The notes under the pieces are model-generated. The model saw only the letters and a list, made by a program, of their open reading frames with translations, made no database searches and had not been told where the DNA came from. Shown piece after piece: positions 1 to 7,668 of a stretch of 64,000 bases of DNA; position 1 is the first letter of the stretch, and each line of letters begins with the position of its first letter. The DNA lies in contig NZ_CP119422.1 in NCBI RefSeq assembly GCF_030506285.1, positions 6,311,501-6,375,500 on the forward strand, given 5' to 3'. Made by a program: the position numbers and the translations under genes. The stretch comes from Catalinimonas niigatensis. GTDB lineage: Bacteria; Bacteroidota; Bacteroidia; Cytophagales; Cyclobacteriaceae.

Positions 1-664
1 AGGAATATAAGTAGCGGTCTGTATTGGAAAAATTATCTGAAAGAGGAGTAAGCATCACTTTACCTACCGCTTCCAACCCAATGGCTGTCTTAGGATCTAC
101 GGCACCCATGATGCCAATCCCCCCCATTACACCAATATTGTGCAGTTTGGATCTGCTCAGGTAAGGCGTTGAAAGTTTTTCCATCGTTTCCTCACTGACT
201 TCTCCACCGGTGTAAGAAACACTGTTTTTTTCGTTCAGTAGCAAGCTGTTGTTTACACCCAACATGGGATAAAGCTGAATCTGATCATTCTGGTAGACAT
301 TATAGGTTAGAAAAAAAGGGATTTCCAGATAATCCTGCACAAAATCAAGAATATAACGACGGCTCAGTGTGGGATCATTGTATACTGCAGCCGCATGTGT
401 GTTGGAAAAACCCTTTTGAGAGTAAAAAATACCTGTGCCTATGCTAAGGCGATTTGTGATGTTTTTGCGTAAGTCAATCCCAAAATCAAATACATGCATG
501 GGCTTCTCTCCACTTTGAATGGATCGGGCATGATCAGTCATCTGCTGATCATGGCCTATGCGGTAGGATATTCCGGGGGCTATGTTCAATCCCCAGTGGA
601 TACCTTGAGCCCAACTGAAGATAGCGAAAGAGAAAAAGAAAGAAAATAGTATAAGTTTTTTCAT
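1..664 (-). CDS. Outer-membrane beta-barrel protein, PorT-like (partial, 3' end outside window)
   Basis: The reading frame starts with ATG at 664 on the minus strand and stays open to base 1, so about 221 residues are seen and the C terminus is missing. The N terminus is a signal peptide: two lysines, a phenylalanine-rich hydrophobic core, and a likely cleavage site just before Gln-Gly (SWAQG), common in exported Bacteroidota proteins. The mature part has alternating aromatic/polar strands and phrases such as GTGIFYSQKGF and YLEIPFFLTYNVY, the pattern of small 'porin family / outer membrane protein beta-barrel' (PorT-like) proteins. The ligand or role cannot be read from it. The next gene downstream is outside the window. 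Confidence 0.7.
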   Translation of the reverse strand, partial: MKKLILFSFFFSFAIFSWAQGIHWGLNIAPGISYRIGHDQQMTDHARSIQSGEKPMHVFDFGIDLRKNITNRLSIGTGIFYSQKGFSNTHAAAVYNDPTLSRRYILDFVQDYLEIPFFLTYNVYQNDQIQLYPMLGVNNSLLLNEKNSVSYTGGEVSEETMEKLSTPYLSRSKLHNIGVMGGIGIMGAVDPKTAIGLEAVGKVMLTPLSDNFSNTDRYLYS

Positions 665-747
665 GCAATTGCCTTTAAGTTGAAAAAGTATAGGTATTGA
701 ATATACAATTTTTTAAAAAAAGAGATAGGACTTAAGGTAAAATAAAT

Positions 748-1746
748 TTAAACGAAAAGATAAGTAGCCACTGCATACCAGAACTTTACGGTTTGACTTA
801 CCACATACCTCCTATTTCCATTGGACTTCCACCAGTTGTCAGCAATATTCGGATTGCGGATAGAAGCGATGACACCAACTTCTACAGGCTTAGGGATGGC
901 TTTTTTATAAAGCATCCAGCTACGTCTGGCATGGGTGCTTTCTGTAATCAGGTTTATTTTCCGGAGGTTATCGTCTTCTTCCTTAAGCCACTTAGCTACC
1001 GCCTCGGCAGTAGTATAGGTCTTGTTGATGCTTACCCTTGGCGCATCAATCGTATGAATCAAATGCGCAGGGATGCCCTCTGCTATTAAAACTTCAGCAG
1101 AAGAACCTGCTCTGCTGTCAAATACTCTTTCGGTTTTGCTACCGTCAATTTTGCCAAAATCATAATATGCAAAGGGTGAGCGGGAAGGTATAAAAGTTTG
1201 ATCCAGTTGTATAGATTGAATGTAAAGGTCTCTGTCCTCATCGTTTTCGTAAGCAGATGCATCATTCGTAAACTCTAAAGTGATTTGTTGCAAAGGAGAA
1301 ACTCCTTTCTTCAGGAGAAAAGCATAAGCTTTTAACTGATCATCTGTTGTGACTTCGCCCAATGTATCATTGCCAGCAATCACTCTCATTTGGGCATATT
1401 GCCCATTTGCCTGGCTGCCATATGCATAAACTTGTAGCGTATCAAAATGAGGTATGGAGTCAAGAGCCTTGTCAATTTCAAATACCAATCCCCCTCTGGA
1501 ATGTGCCCTGTATACATCTGGCAAATGGATACTGGCGATCACCATTTTTTTATAGTTTTTTTCTTTGAATTCCTGGGCTGCAAGTTTCAGCGTCCTGTCA
1601 GTTACCCATCCCTCCACCAACAAAACTTCTGCATTTGCGAGCGGTTGGTTAACGGCAAGAAAATGATACCAGCTGGGGGCGAGGAGCCTACCTAATATTA
1701 CTGCTCCAACCAGAAAAATACTACTGAATAAGATCTTTTTAAGCAT
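748..1746 (-). CDS. YdcF/SanA (DUF218)-like membrane-anchored protein with inserted carbohydrate-binding-like domain
   Basis: This is a 332-aa protein with an N-terminal membrane anchor (about residues 4-24). The segment NAEVLLVEGWVTDRTLKLA at 38-56 and the C-terminal THARRSWMLYKKA segment at 271-283 match the two halves of the YdcF/SanA/ElyC (DUF218) fold, whose members are linked to envelope and peptidoglycan-precursor functions. Between the halves, at about 100-205, lies an extra beta-rich domain containing EFTNDA near 158-163 and DRDLYIQSIQL near 171-181. That pattern resembles calcium-dependent xylan-binding modules (CBM36/60 type). The fold assignments come from motif recognition only. 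The protein probably faces the periplasm. No operon partner is obvious: the neighbours are a barrel gene on the same strand and a divergent oxidase. Confidence 0.6.
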   Translation of the reverse strand: MLKKILFSSIFLVGAVILGRLLAPSWYHFLAVNQPLANAEVLLVEGWVTDRTLKLAAQEFKEKNYKKMVIASIHLPDVYRAHSRGGLVFEIDKALDSIPHFDTLQVYAYGSQANGQYAQMRVIAGNDTLGEVTTDDQLKAYAFLLKKGVSPLQQITLEFTNDASAYENDEDRDLYIQSIQLDQTFIPSRSPFAYYDFGKIDGSKTERVFDSRAGSSAEVLIAEGIPAHLIHTIDAPRVSINKTYTTAEAVAKWLKEEDDNLRKINLITESTHARRSWMLYKKAIPKPVEVGVIASIRNPNIADNWWKSNGNRRYVVSQTVKFWYAVATYLFV

Positions 1747-1868
1747 ACTATACTATGAACAAAAAGCGTACGATTTATAGTTGAAAAATTATACACAAAG
1801 ATAATTGCAGACTTTATCAGCAAAAAAAGCAAATCTTTATAAATTACGGGTTAGGACAATAAAGAGAT

Positions 1869-3188
1869 ATGAAAAACGATAAAAAGCCTGTGGGCTTGCA
1901 TGCTTTATATAGCAAAGACCCTCTGGAAGCCGATCGCATGCTGTGGGGAAGAGAATGTAATCCGGCAGGCAGAAGAGGTTTCCTTAAAAAAAGCGCATTG
2001 GCTGCCATGTCGGCAGTATTAGGTGGTAAAATTGTCTTTGCCCATCATATGCCGGGAGGGCTCATTCCAGCAGCTTTGGCCAACCATGCTGAACCTTTTG
2101 TACTGGAAGGGAAACATCCGGATTTAGTCGTGTTGAATGACCGTCCCTGGAATATTGAGACGCCTCCGCATTTGCTGGATGATGAAGTAACTACTGCCGA
2201 AACCCTTTTCGTTCGTAATAACGGTATTGCTCCTGACAGCATTGATCTCAGCCAGTGGACACTGACCATAGAAGGAGAATCGGCTCGTCAGTCCAAAACC
2301 TATACTTTGGAGGAATTAAAAAATAAGTTCCGGCACTACACCTACCAACTCACTTTGGAGTGCGGCGGGAACGGCCGGAGTGAATTTAATCCACCTGCCC
2401 AGGGTAATCAGTGGACGACTGGGGCAGTGGGATGTCCGGAGTGGACAGGCGTCAGGTTAAAGGATGTACTGCAAGATGTGGGTATCAAAGAGGATGCGGT
2501 ATATATCGGGTACTACGGACGAGATAGACATTTGAGCAATGATCCTGATAAGGTGGTGATCTCACGTGGTGTGCCTATGTCTAAAGCACTGGAAAATGAA
2601 GCGCTGATTGCCTGGGCTATTAATGGAAAAGACCTGCCTTTGATGAATGGCTATCCGCTTCGTCTGGTATTTGGTGGCTGGCCTGCCTCTACTTCCGGCA
2701 AATGGCTGGATAGGATTGTGATCCGGAATAAAGTACATGATGGTCCCAAAATGGAAGGAGATTCTTACCGGGTGCCTTGTAGTCCGGTTGCTCCCGGCAG
2801 CAAAGTACCCGATGATCAGATGTGTATCATTGAATCTATGCCCGTCAAATCTTTGATCACCTATCCAAAATCCGGAGCAAGGATAGAGGAAGGGCGTCAG
2901 TTGGAGGTCCGCGGCCATGCCTGGGCGGGTGATTTGTCAGTGGAAGCCATGCAATATTCTATTGACTTTGGAGCAAGCTGGCAGCCATGCACTTTGCAAG
3001 CTCCTAAAAACCGTATGGCTTGGCAGCATTGGCAAGCGAAATTAAATTTTCCACAAAAAGGATATTACGAAGTATGGGCAAGAGCTACTAACAGCGAAGG
3101 AAAAATGCAACCCATGCTGGTACCTGGCTGGAATCCTAAGGGCTACTTGAATAATGCCTGTCATCGGATTGCAGTTATGGTGGTTTAA
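1869..3188 (+). CDS. Tat-exported molybdopterin sulfite oxidase/dehydrogenase family protein (SoxC/SorA-like)
   Basis: This 439-aa protein begins with a twin-arginine signal: RR at 35-36 within GRRGFLKKS, followed by an alanine-rich hydrophobic stretch, so export of the folded cofactor-bound enzyme is expected. The core LTLECGGNGRS (161-171) carries the conserved cysteine (Cys165) that ligates molybdenum in the sulfite oxidase family. EWTGVRLKDVL and the C-terminal region from about 325, with an Ig-like dimerisation domain (SIDFGASWQPC), fit the family in order and length. The likely reaction is oxidation of sulfite or a related sulfur compound in the periplasm. The next gene encodes a CxxCH lipoprotein 7 bases after the stop, a plausible electron acceptor as in SorAB. 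The substrate is inferred; other members oxidise or reduce different compounds. Confidence 0.85.
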   Translation: MKNDKKPVGLHALYSKDPLEADRMLWGRECNPAGRRGFLKKSALAAMSAVLGGKIVFAHHMPGGLIPAALANHAEPFVLEGKHPDLVVLNDRPWNIETPPHLLDDEVTTAETLFVRNNGIAPDSIDLSQWTLTIEGESARQSKTYTLEELKNKFRHYTYQLTLECGGNGRSEFNPPAQGNQWTTGAVGCPEWTGVRLKDVLQDVGIKEDAVYIGYYGRDRHLSNDPDKVVISRGVPMSKALENEALIAWAINGKDLPLMNGYPLRLVFGGWPASTSGKWLDRIVIRNKVHDGPKMEGDSYRVPCSPVAPGSKVPDDQMCIIESMPVKSLITYPKSGARIEEGRQLEVRGHAWAGDLSVEAMQYSIDFGASWQPCTLQAPKNRMAWQHWQAKLNFPQKGYYEVWARATNSEGKMQPMLVPGWNPKGYLNNACHRIAVMVV

Positions 3189-3195
3189 CAAAGAA

Positions 3196-3609
3196 ATGAT
3201 GCTACAACAAGTAAAAATTTTTTGCGCTCTTGCTTTATTCATTCTATCATTGATGCTAAGCTTCTGTCAGTCTCCTGATACCAGTGATAACGTGACAGGC
3301 ACCACAGATTCACTTCATCTCGCTTCTACTGATAGTGTGGATCAGGCGACAGGGCTTATCATTGACAAATCTCTGCCTCTGGTTGTAGGGAACTGCACAG
3401 GCTGCCATTCGGCCCAGTTGATTACGCAAAACAGAGCTACCCGCGAAGGCTGGAAAAGCATGATTGTCTGGATGCAGGAGACCCAGAAACTGTGGGATTT
3501 GGGAGAAAATGAAGAGGCCATACTAGATTATTTGTCCACGCACTATGCGCCTGAGCAGGAAGGAAGACGAGAAAACTTGCAGAATATTCAGTGGTATGAT
3601 CTGAAATGA
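3196..3609 (+). CDS. Monoheme c-type cytochrome lipoprotein, probable partner of the upstream oxidase
   Basis: From ATG 3196 this encodes 137 aa. An earlier in-frame ATG at 3154 overlaps the oxidase, but the 3196 start gives a proper lipoprotein signal: hydrophobic core then LSFC, with Cys24 as the lipidated residue. After a threonine/serine-rich linker, CTGCH (67-71) is a single heme c attachment site in the phrase GNCTGCHSAQLI. The C-terminal region (WKSMIVWMQETQKLW, then an ILDYLSTHYAP helix) resembles small SorB-like cytochromes, and one of its methionines is a plausible axial ligand. It starts 7 bases after the oxidase stop, so the two are almost certainly co-transcribed. It likely sits on the periplasmic or outer membrane and passes electrons to the respiratory chain. 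Confidence 0.8.
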   Translation: MMLQQVKIFCALALFILSLMLSFCQSPDTSDNVTGTTDSLHLASTDSVDQATGLIIDKSLPLVVGNCTGCHSAQLITQNRATREGWKSMIVWMQETQKLWDLGENEEAILDYLSTHYAPEQEGRRENLQNIQWYDLK

Positions 3610-3616
3610 CAGAATA

Positions 3617-3624
3617 TAATTTTG
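3617..3624 (+). promoter_or_regulatory. Candidate Bacteroidota -7 element (TAnnTTTG) for the transglycosylase gene
   Basis: TAATTTTG matches the TAnnTTTG -7 consensus known for Bacteroidota and lies 84 bases before the ATG at 3708, just after the cytochrome stop. No convincing -33 TTG is seen at the usual spacing, so this is only a candidate. Confidence 0.3.
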
Positions 3625-3707
3625 TATTGCATTGCATTATTCCTTGAAATAAGAATTATCAAGCATAATTCATAACATTTTGAGAGGGCTTACCTTATAT
3701 AGATGTT

Positions 3708-5108
3708 ATGGAAACGAAAGGGAAATATTATTTTTTAAGTCTTAGTATCGCTTTTATTTTTTTGAGTACCTGTACAGACATTGAGCAAAGAATTTCGTCG
3801 GCAGATATAGAGGAGGATTCTACCGATACCACCCAGTTGCCTACTCAGGAAAGTGAGTTGAGTACTATAGATGCTGTAATGGCTATTTTCAGCAATGCTG
3901 AGCCTGAAGATACCCAAAGTGATACTGAAAAATTTACAGCTGCTTATCTGGATAGTACTACTGGTAAGCTGTTCTTACATCCTGTATATACTTTTCAGAA
4001 CAATCCCTACGGTTTTGAGGAGGATGAGCTGGTAAGTTACCCTGACTCAGTTTATCAAAAACGCTTTGCCAACATGACATCAGAAATTCCTCTGGTCTAT
4101 AATCGGCATGTTGAAAACTTTATAGACCTCTATGCTATCCGGAAGAAGAACCTCACCGAGCGCATGTTTGGTAAGAGCATGCTTTATTTTCCCTACATAG
4201 AGAAGGTATTAATGGAAGAAGAACTACCGCATGACCTCAAGTATTTGACTATGGTAGAATCTGCTTTACATCCCGATGCGAAATCCCATATGGAGGCAGT
4301 GGGTTTGTGGCAAATCCGATACCGTACCGGTAAGTGGCTGGGTCTGGAAATTAACGATTTTCTGGATGAAAGAATGGACCCTTATCAGTCTACCAAAGCT
4401 GCAGTAGCTTATCTTAAGCGTTTGTATACTAATTACGGAAGTTGGCCAATGGCGCTTGCTGCTTACAATAGTGGCCCGGGCAATGTCAACCGAGCGATAG
4501 TCAGGGCAGGAGGGAGCCGGGATTACTGGAAAATCAGGAAATATTTACCTGTTGAAACCCAAAGCTATGTACCTGCTTTTATGGCTATCATTTATATAAA
4601 CCGCTACCAGCAGGAGCATAATATACGTCCGATAGTACCGGATATCCCTTTTCAGGCGGTAGATACCGTGAGAATATATAAGGAAATAAGCTTTACCAAG
4701 CTTGCCGATGCACTTGAAATGAGTGAAGAGAGCCTTGCTTTCCTTAATCCGGCACTTACTCAGTGGGTCATCCCTTCTTCAAGACAAGGTTGGCCTTTGG
4801 TTTTGCCTATGGATAAAATGGCCATCATAGAAGAAAAAAAACCAGATCTTTTTTCACATAGATTACAAAATGAGGTGGCTAGCACAGCTCAGGTACTAAA
4901 AAAAAGAAAGGAAATCGTGCCCGAAGCTACTGATCTAAAGCTTCTTGAACATACCGTTCGTCGTGGCCAGACAATGAATGGTATTGCCAAAAGATATGGC
5001 GTAGATTTAAGCCAGATCAGAGACTGGAATGCTATGCGTGACAACACCATCCGTGCAGGACAAGTGCTCAAGCTGTATGTGCCCGAGTCGGAGTTTGCCC
5101 GTTACTGA
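3708..5108 (+). CDS. Membrane-bound lytic murein transglycosylase, MltD-like, with LysM
   Basis: This 466-aa lipoprotein has a signal ending in LSTC, with Cys22 predicted to be lipidated. An acidic threonine/serine-rich linker precedes an SLT goose-lysozyme-like domain at about 160-290. The family catalytic glutamate is Glu184 in LTMVESALHPDA, followed by GLWQI and AAYNSGPGNVNRAI, which are standard SLT motifs. A LysM module occupies about 414-458 (EHTVRRGQTMNGIAKRYGV). The enzyme should cleave peptidoglycan to 1,6-anhydromuropeptides at the inner face of the outer membrane. MltD proteins often carry two or more LysM modules; only one is clear here, though a degraded one may lie around 325-370. 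Its stop codon overlaps the convergent lgt gene by 7 bases. Confidence 0.9.
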   Translation: METKGKYYFLSLSIAFIFLSTCTDIEQRISSADIEEDSTDTTQLPTQESELSTIDAVMAIFSNAEPEDTQSDTEKFTAAYLDSTTGKLFLHPVYTFQNNPYGFEEDELVSYPDSVYQKRFANMTSEIPLVYNRHVENFIDLYAIRKKNLTERMFGKSMLYFPYIEKVLMEEELPHDLKYLTMVESALHPDAKSHMEAVGLWQIRYRTGKWLGLEINDFLDERMDPYQSTKAAVAYLKRLYTNYGSWPMALAAYNSGPGNVNRAIVRAGGSRDYWKIRKYLPVETQSYVPAFMAIIYINRYQQEHNIRPIVPDIPFQAVDTVRIYKEISFTKLADALEMSEESLAFLNPALTQWVIPSSRQGWPLVLPMDKMAIIEEKKPDLFSHRLQNEVASTAQVLKKRKEIVPEATDLKLLEHTVRRGQTMNGIAKRYGVDLSQIRDWNAMRDNTIRAGQVLKLYVPESEFARY

Positions 5109-6244
5109 TTGGCATGTTTCTTTGATCTTCTACCAACCTGTATTAATAAATAAATGCCTGCCAGGATCAAGGGAATACTAAGCCATTGCCCCATATTCAG
5201 GAGAAGATCATCTTCAAACTCGACCTGGTTTTCTTTGAAGTATTCATGTACAAAGCGCAAGCCGAAATTAATAATAAGGAATAGTCCCAGCAGCAAGCCT
5301 TCCGGCGTTTTTTCTCTCATCCTATACCATAAAAACAGCAAAAATAAGAAGGTAAGAAAAGTAGTGGCTGATTCGTATAATTGAGCAGGATGCCGGGGAA
5401 TACCATAGGTGTTGACTTCGGCTATATAAGCACCACGATCTTGTGTCAGGGTATAATCCAGTGGTGTACCAGCAGGCTCGTAAATGTGTTTTCTTATGCT
5501 CTGATAATTGGTAAACAAGCTTTTTACCCGATCTTCTAAAAGATAGCGGATTTCTTCTTCAGGATAATTGGCGTTCTTGAACGTGATGGTGAAAGTGACC
5601 GGACGGTATTCATCGCTAATAGATTCTACACTCGCCCTATCTGTATCGGATGAAACTTCTACTTCTTCTATTGATGGACTACTGCTTAGAATAGCATCTT
5701 TGGCATTCCATGCGAAGATCACCCCATAATCACTTTCGGTAGGCAAGCCTTCAATTTCAGAATTCATGAAATTACCAAAGCGGATCAAAGCTCCGGTAAG
5801 CGCCACTACAATGACAATCCTGTCCACTACCCATAAGAAACTTTGCCCCGGCCGGAGATGCTTCTGAAAGGTGCCTTTGAATAAGCGTATATTGTAATTG
5901 CTATATAGAAAAAGGGCAAATAAAATACCGAAGGCAGCGCCGTGGCTGGCCAGCCCACCTTCCCATATTTTGAGGATATCAATAGGGTTGGATAAATAAC
6001 GGGCGGGTTCATAAAAGAAGACATGGCCTAAGCGCGCACCTAAAATAGTGGCGATGACCATATAAACCGTCAAAGTTTCTACATCAGACTCCTGATGACC
6101 TTCGGCACGAAAGACCCGGAAAAGTATTTGCTGAGATATAAGAAAACCACTGGCAAACAATAAGCCATACCAGCGAATGGTTAAGCCCCAGAACTCGGCA
6201 AGATCAGGGTCTGCTGCCCAGACCATATAATTTATCAATGACAT
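5102..6244 (-). CDS. lgt: Prolipoprotein diacylglyceryl transferase Lgt, with a large inserted loop
   Basis: This 380-aa multi-spanning inner-membrane enzyme transfers diacylglycerol from phosphatidylglycerol to the lipobox cysteine of prolipoproteins, the first step of lipoprotein maturation. Recognisable parts are IRWYGLLFASGF near the N terminus, GGLASHGAAFG, RFGNFMNSEIEG (the Lgt signature region) and HPAQLYESA, plus C-terminal membrane segments. The family is usually near 270-300 aa; here a hydrophilic insertion of about 100 residues, rich in Glu, Ser and Asp, separates the FGNFMNSE and HPAQLYES motifs. Such long versions occur in Bacteroidota. Many substrates are visible in this window, including the cytochrome, the transglycosylase and the M48 protease. 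The gene is convergent with the transglycosylase, tail-to-tail overlap 5102-5108. Confidence 0.95.
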   Translation of the reverse strand: MSLINYMVWAADPDLAEFWGLTIRWYGLLFASGFLISQQILFRVFRAEGHQESDVETLTVYMVIATILGARLGHVFFYEPARYLSNPIDILKIWEGGLASHGAAFGILFALFLYSNYNIRLFKGTFQKHLRPGQSFLWVVDRIVIVVALTGALIRFGNFMNSEIEGLPTESDYGVIFAWNAKDAILSSSPSIEEVEVSSDTDRASVESISDEYRPVTFTITFKNANYPEEEIRYLLEDRVKSLFTNYQSIRKHIYEPAGTPLDYTLTQDRGAYIAEVNTYGIPRHPAQLYESATTFLTFLFLLFLWYRMREKTPEGLLLGLFLIINFGLRFVHEYFKENQVEFEDDLLLNMGQWLSIPLILAGIYLLIQVGRRSKKHANQ

Positions 6245-6263
6245 ACCCTACTTAAGTTTGCAG

Positions 6264-6271
6264 CAAAGATA
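6264..6271 (-). promoter_or_regulatory. Candidate -7 promoter element of lgt
   Basis: On the minus strand this reads TATCTTTG, a full match to the Bacteroidota TAnnTTTG element. It lies about 20 bases upstream of the lgt start codon, so the mRNA leader would be very short. A -33 TTG at 17-23 bp spacing is not clear. Confidence 0.4.
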
Positions 6272-6327
6272 GCTTTTTTGTACAAACTGTCATGGAAAAG
6301 GCGCTGATTTTGGAATTTCCAAAGCTA

Positions 6328-7230
6328 TCATGACTTAAATAGTTCAGCCTGAGTGTATTCCCTGGATCTTTGTTGCGTTTGAAAAATAGTTCGTCCTTCA
6401 CTATTGACAAATTCAATACTCATATTTTCCTCATCAAGGCTGATACAAGCGAAGCCTTTATCAGACTGGCTGAATAAAGTCATTTCCTTTTTGTCTGTTT
6501 CTCTGACTTCAGATCCTGCGCCGGAAACCAAATAGATAGTGTGCCCGTAAGGTTTTTGTAATTGCAGGTCATGTTCATGCCCACACAAATAGGCATCAAC
6601 TCCAAATTCTTCAAACAGAGGAAGAAAGTATGTAAGCAGTTCCTCTGTATCGCCATGCATGGGGCTGGAAGAATACACCGGATGATGCCCCACCACAATT
6701 TTCCATTGGGCAGTACTCTCTGCTAAAGTCTGTCTAAGCCAGGCAACTTGCTCTTCAGGTTTTTGATTTAGTACATCTGGATGGTTCTCTGTCTCCCAAT
6801 ATGCTCCAATGAAAGGAGTAGTGTCCGTGAATATCAATTGCAAATCACTTGACTCGCTTACTTTTAAAAGTTTGCTGTAATAACGGGCGGGCATACGCCA
6901 GCGAGAACTTTGTTGAGAGTACAAGATCTGCGCACTGGTATTTCCCCGGTAATCGTGGTTTCCAAGTACGGCATACCAGGGAATTTGTAGGGAAGCATGA
7001 TGATATACCTTTTCAAAACTTACCTCCCAGAGTGGGTCTTTGGTACTGTCTACACCATTTTCGTAAAAATTGTCACCAGTGGAAATGATACAATCAGCCT
7101 GACATAGATTGGCCTGACGGGCTAACTGTGCTGCGGTGTGATGCTGTTCCGGGCATCCTTCTCTTCCCCAGTCTCCAATGACGAGAAAGCGGATGCCTTG
7201 CTTGTGTGAATTTTCCAGTATTTCTTTGAT
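6328..7230 (-). pseudogene. Purple-acid-phosphatase-like metallophosphoesterase lacking a recognisable start and signal peptide
   Basis: The frame is open from 7230 down to the stop at 6328 (300 sense codons), and an in-frame TAA lies immediately upstream at 7231-7233. The calcineurin-like metallophosphoesterase motifs are intact and in order: VIGDWG, STGDNFYENG, LGNHDY, then VVGHHPVYSS and CGHEHDLQ. The family is usually secreted, with a signal peptide just before the first motif. Here only about 14 codons precede GDWG, no in-frame ATG or GTG exists before the core, and the first TTG (6924) would remove three metal-binding motifs. Either the 5' end has been lost or frameshifted, or an unusual start is used. 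The catalytic region itself looks undamaged. It may lie in the same transcription unit as lgt, 83 bases upstream of the lgt start. Confidence 0.65.
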
Positions 7231-7643
7231 TTAAGGATAAAGCTAAATCTATCGTAAGAAGACTAAAAACAGAGTAGGTTAACTTATCATGAAGTCTTCT
7301 CCATTGTTGTTACAAATTTTATTCCGCTTAAAATTTTCAGGTGAAGCTTATCTTTTTATGTGTGATATATAGAAAAAGAATTTATAAGATGGATATGCAT
7401 TTTCAACGGAATAGCCATTTTATTGCAGGCTTGTCAAACTCCTGTCTCTAATGATGGTGTCATTAAGAGCCTATAGACAGCTAGCGTTCTTGTTCCATTT
7501 ATCATCTTCACGAACGTTACTAGCGTGGGCAAGTTGCCCGGTTTACACACTCGTTTAGCGGAAAATGGATGAGCAGTGAAACAGGATATGTTTAAGTAAA
7601 AAGGTTTTGTATACTGGCAGCTGTGATAAAAGTAAATAAACAA
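7231..7643. other. Gene-free stretch between the phosphoesterase and the OmpA gene
   Basis: No convincing gene. A 69-codon minus-strand ORF (7434-7643) is rich in Cys, Tyr and Phe and resembles nothing I know. On the plus strand a short frame ending at 7476 reads like a lipoprotein start (hydrophobic stretch, then LLQACQTP), but it has no ATG in frame and ends within 30 codons, so it may be a decayed gene remnant. It could also hold the missing 5' end of the phosphoesterase. Confidence 0.4.
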
Positions 7644-7665
7644 AAAGCCGTTTTTACACGGCTTT
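7644..7665 (-). terminator. Rho-independent terminator of the adhesin/PorP/OmpA operon
   Basis: A 7-bp perfect stem (AAAGCCG / CGGCTTT) with an 8-base loop sits 3 bases beyond the OmpA-gene stop. On the minus strand it is followed by a T-rich run (TTTTTGTTTATT). It marks the 3' end of the four-gene operon that starts near 23.4 kb. Confidence 0.8.
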
Positions 7666-7668
7666 CTT

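Noticed and set aside
7434-7643. 69-codon minus-strand ORF upstream of the OmpA terminator
   Set aside because: Cys/Tyr/Phe-rich, no signal or domain, and it ends in a region with no gene-like codon pattern.
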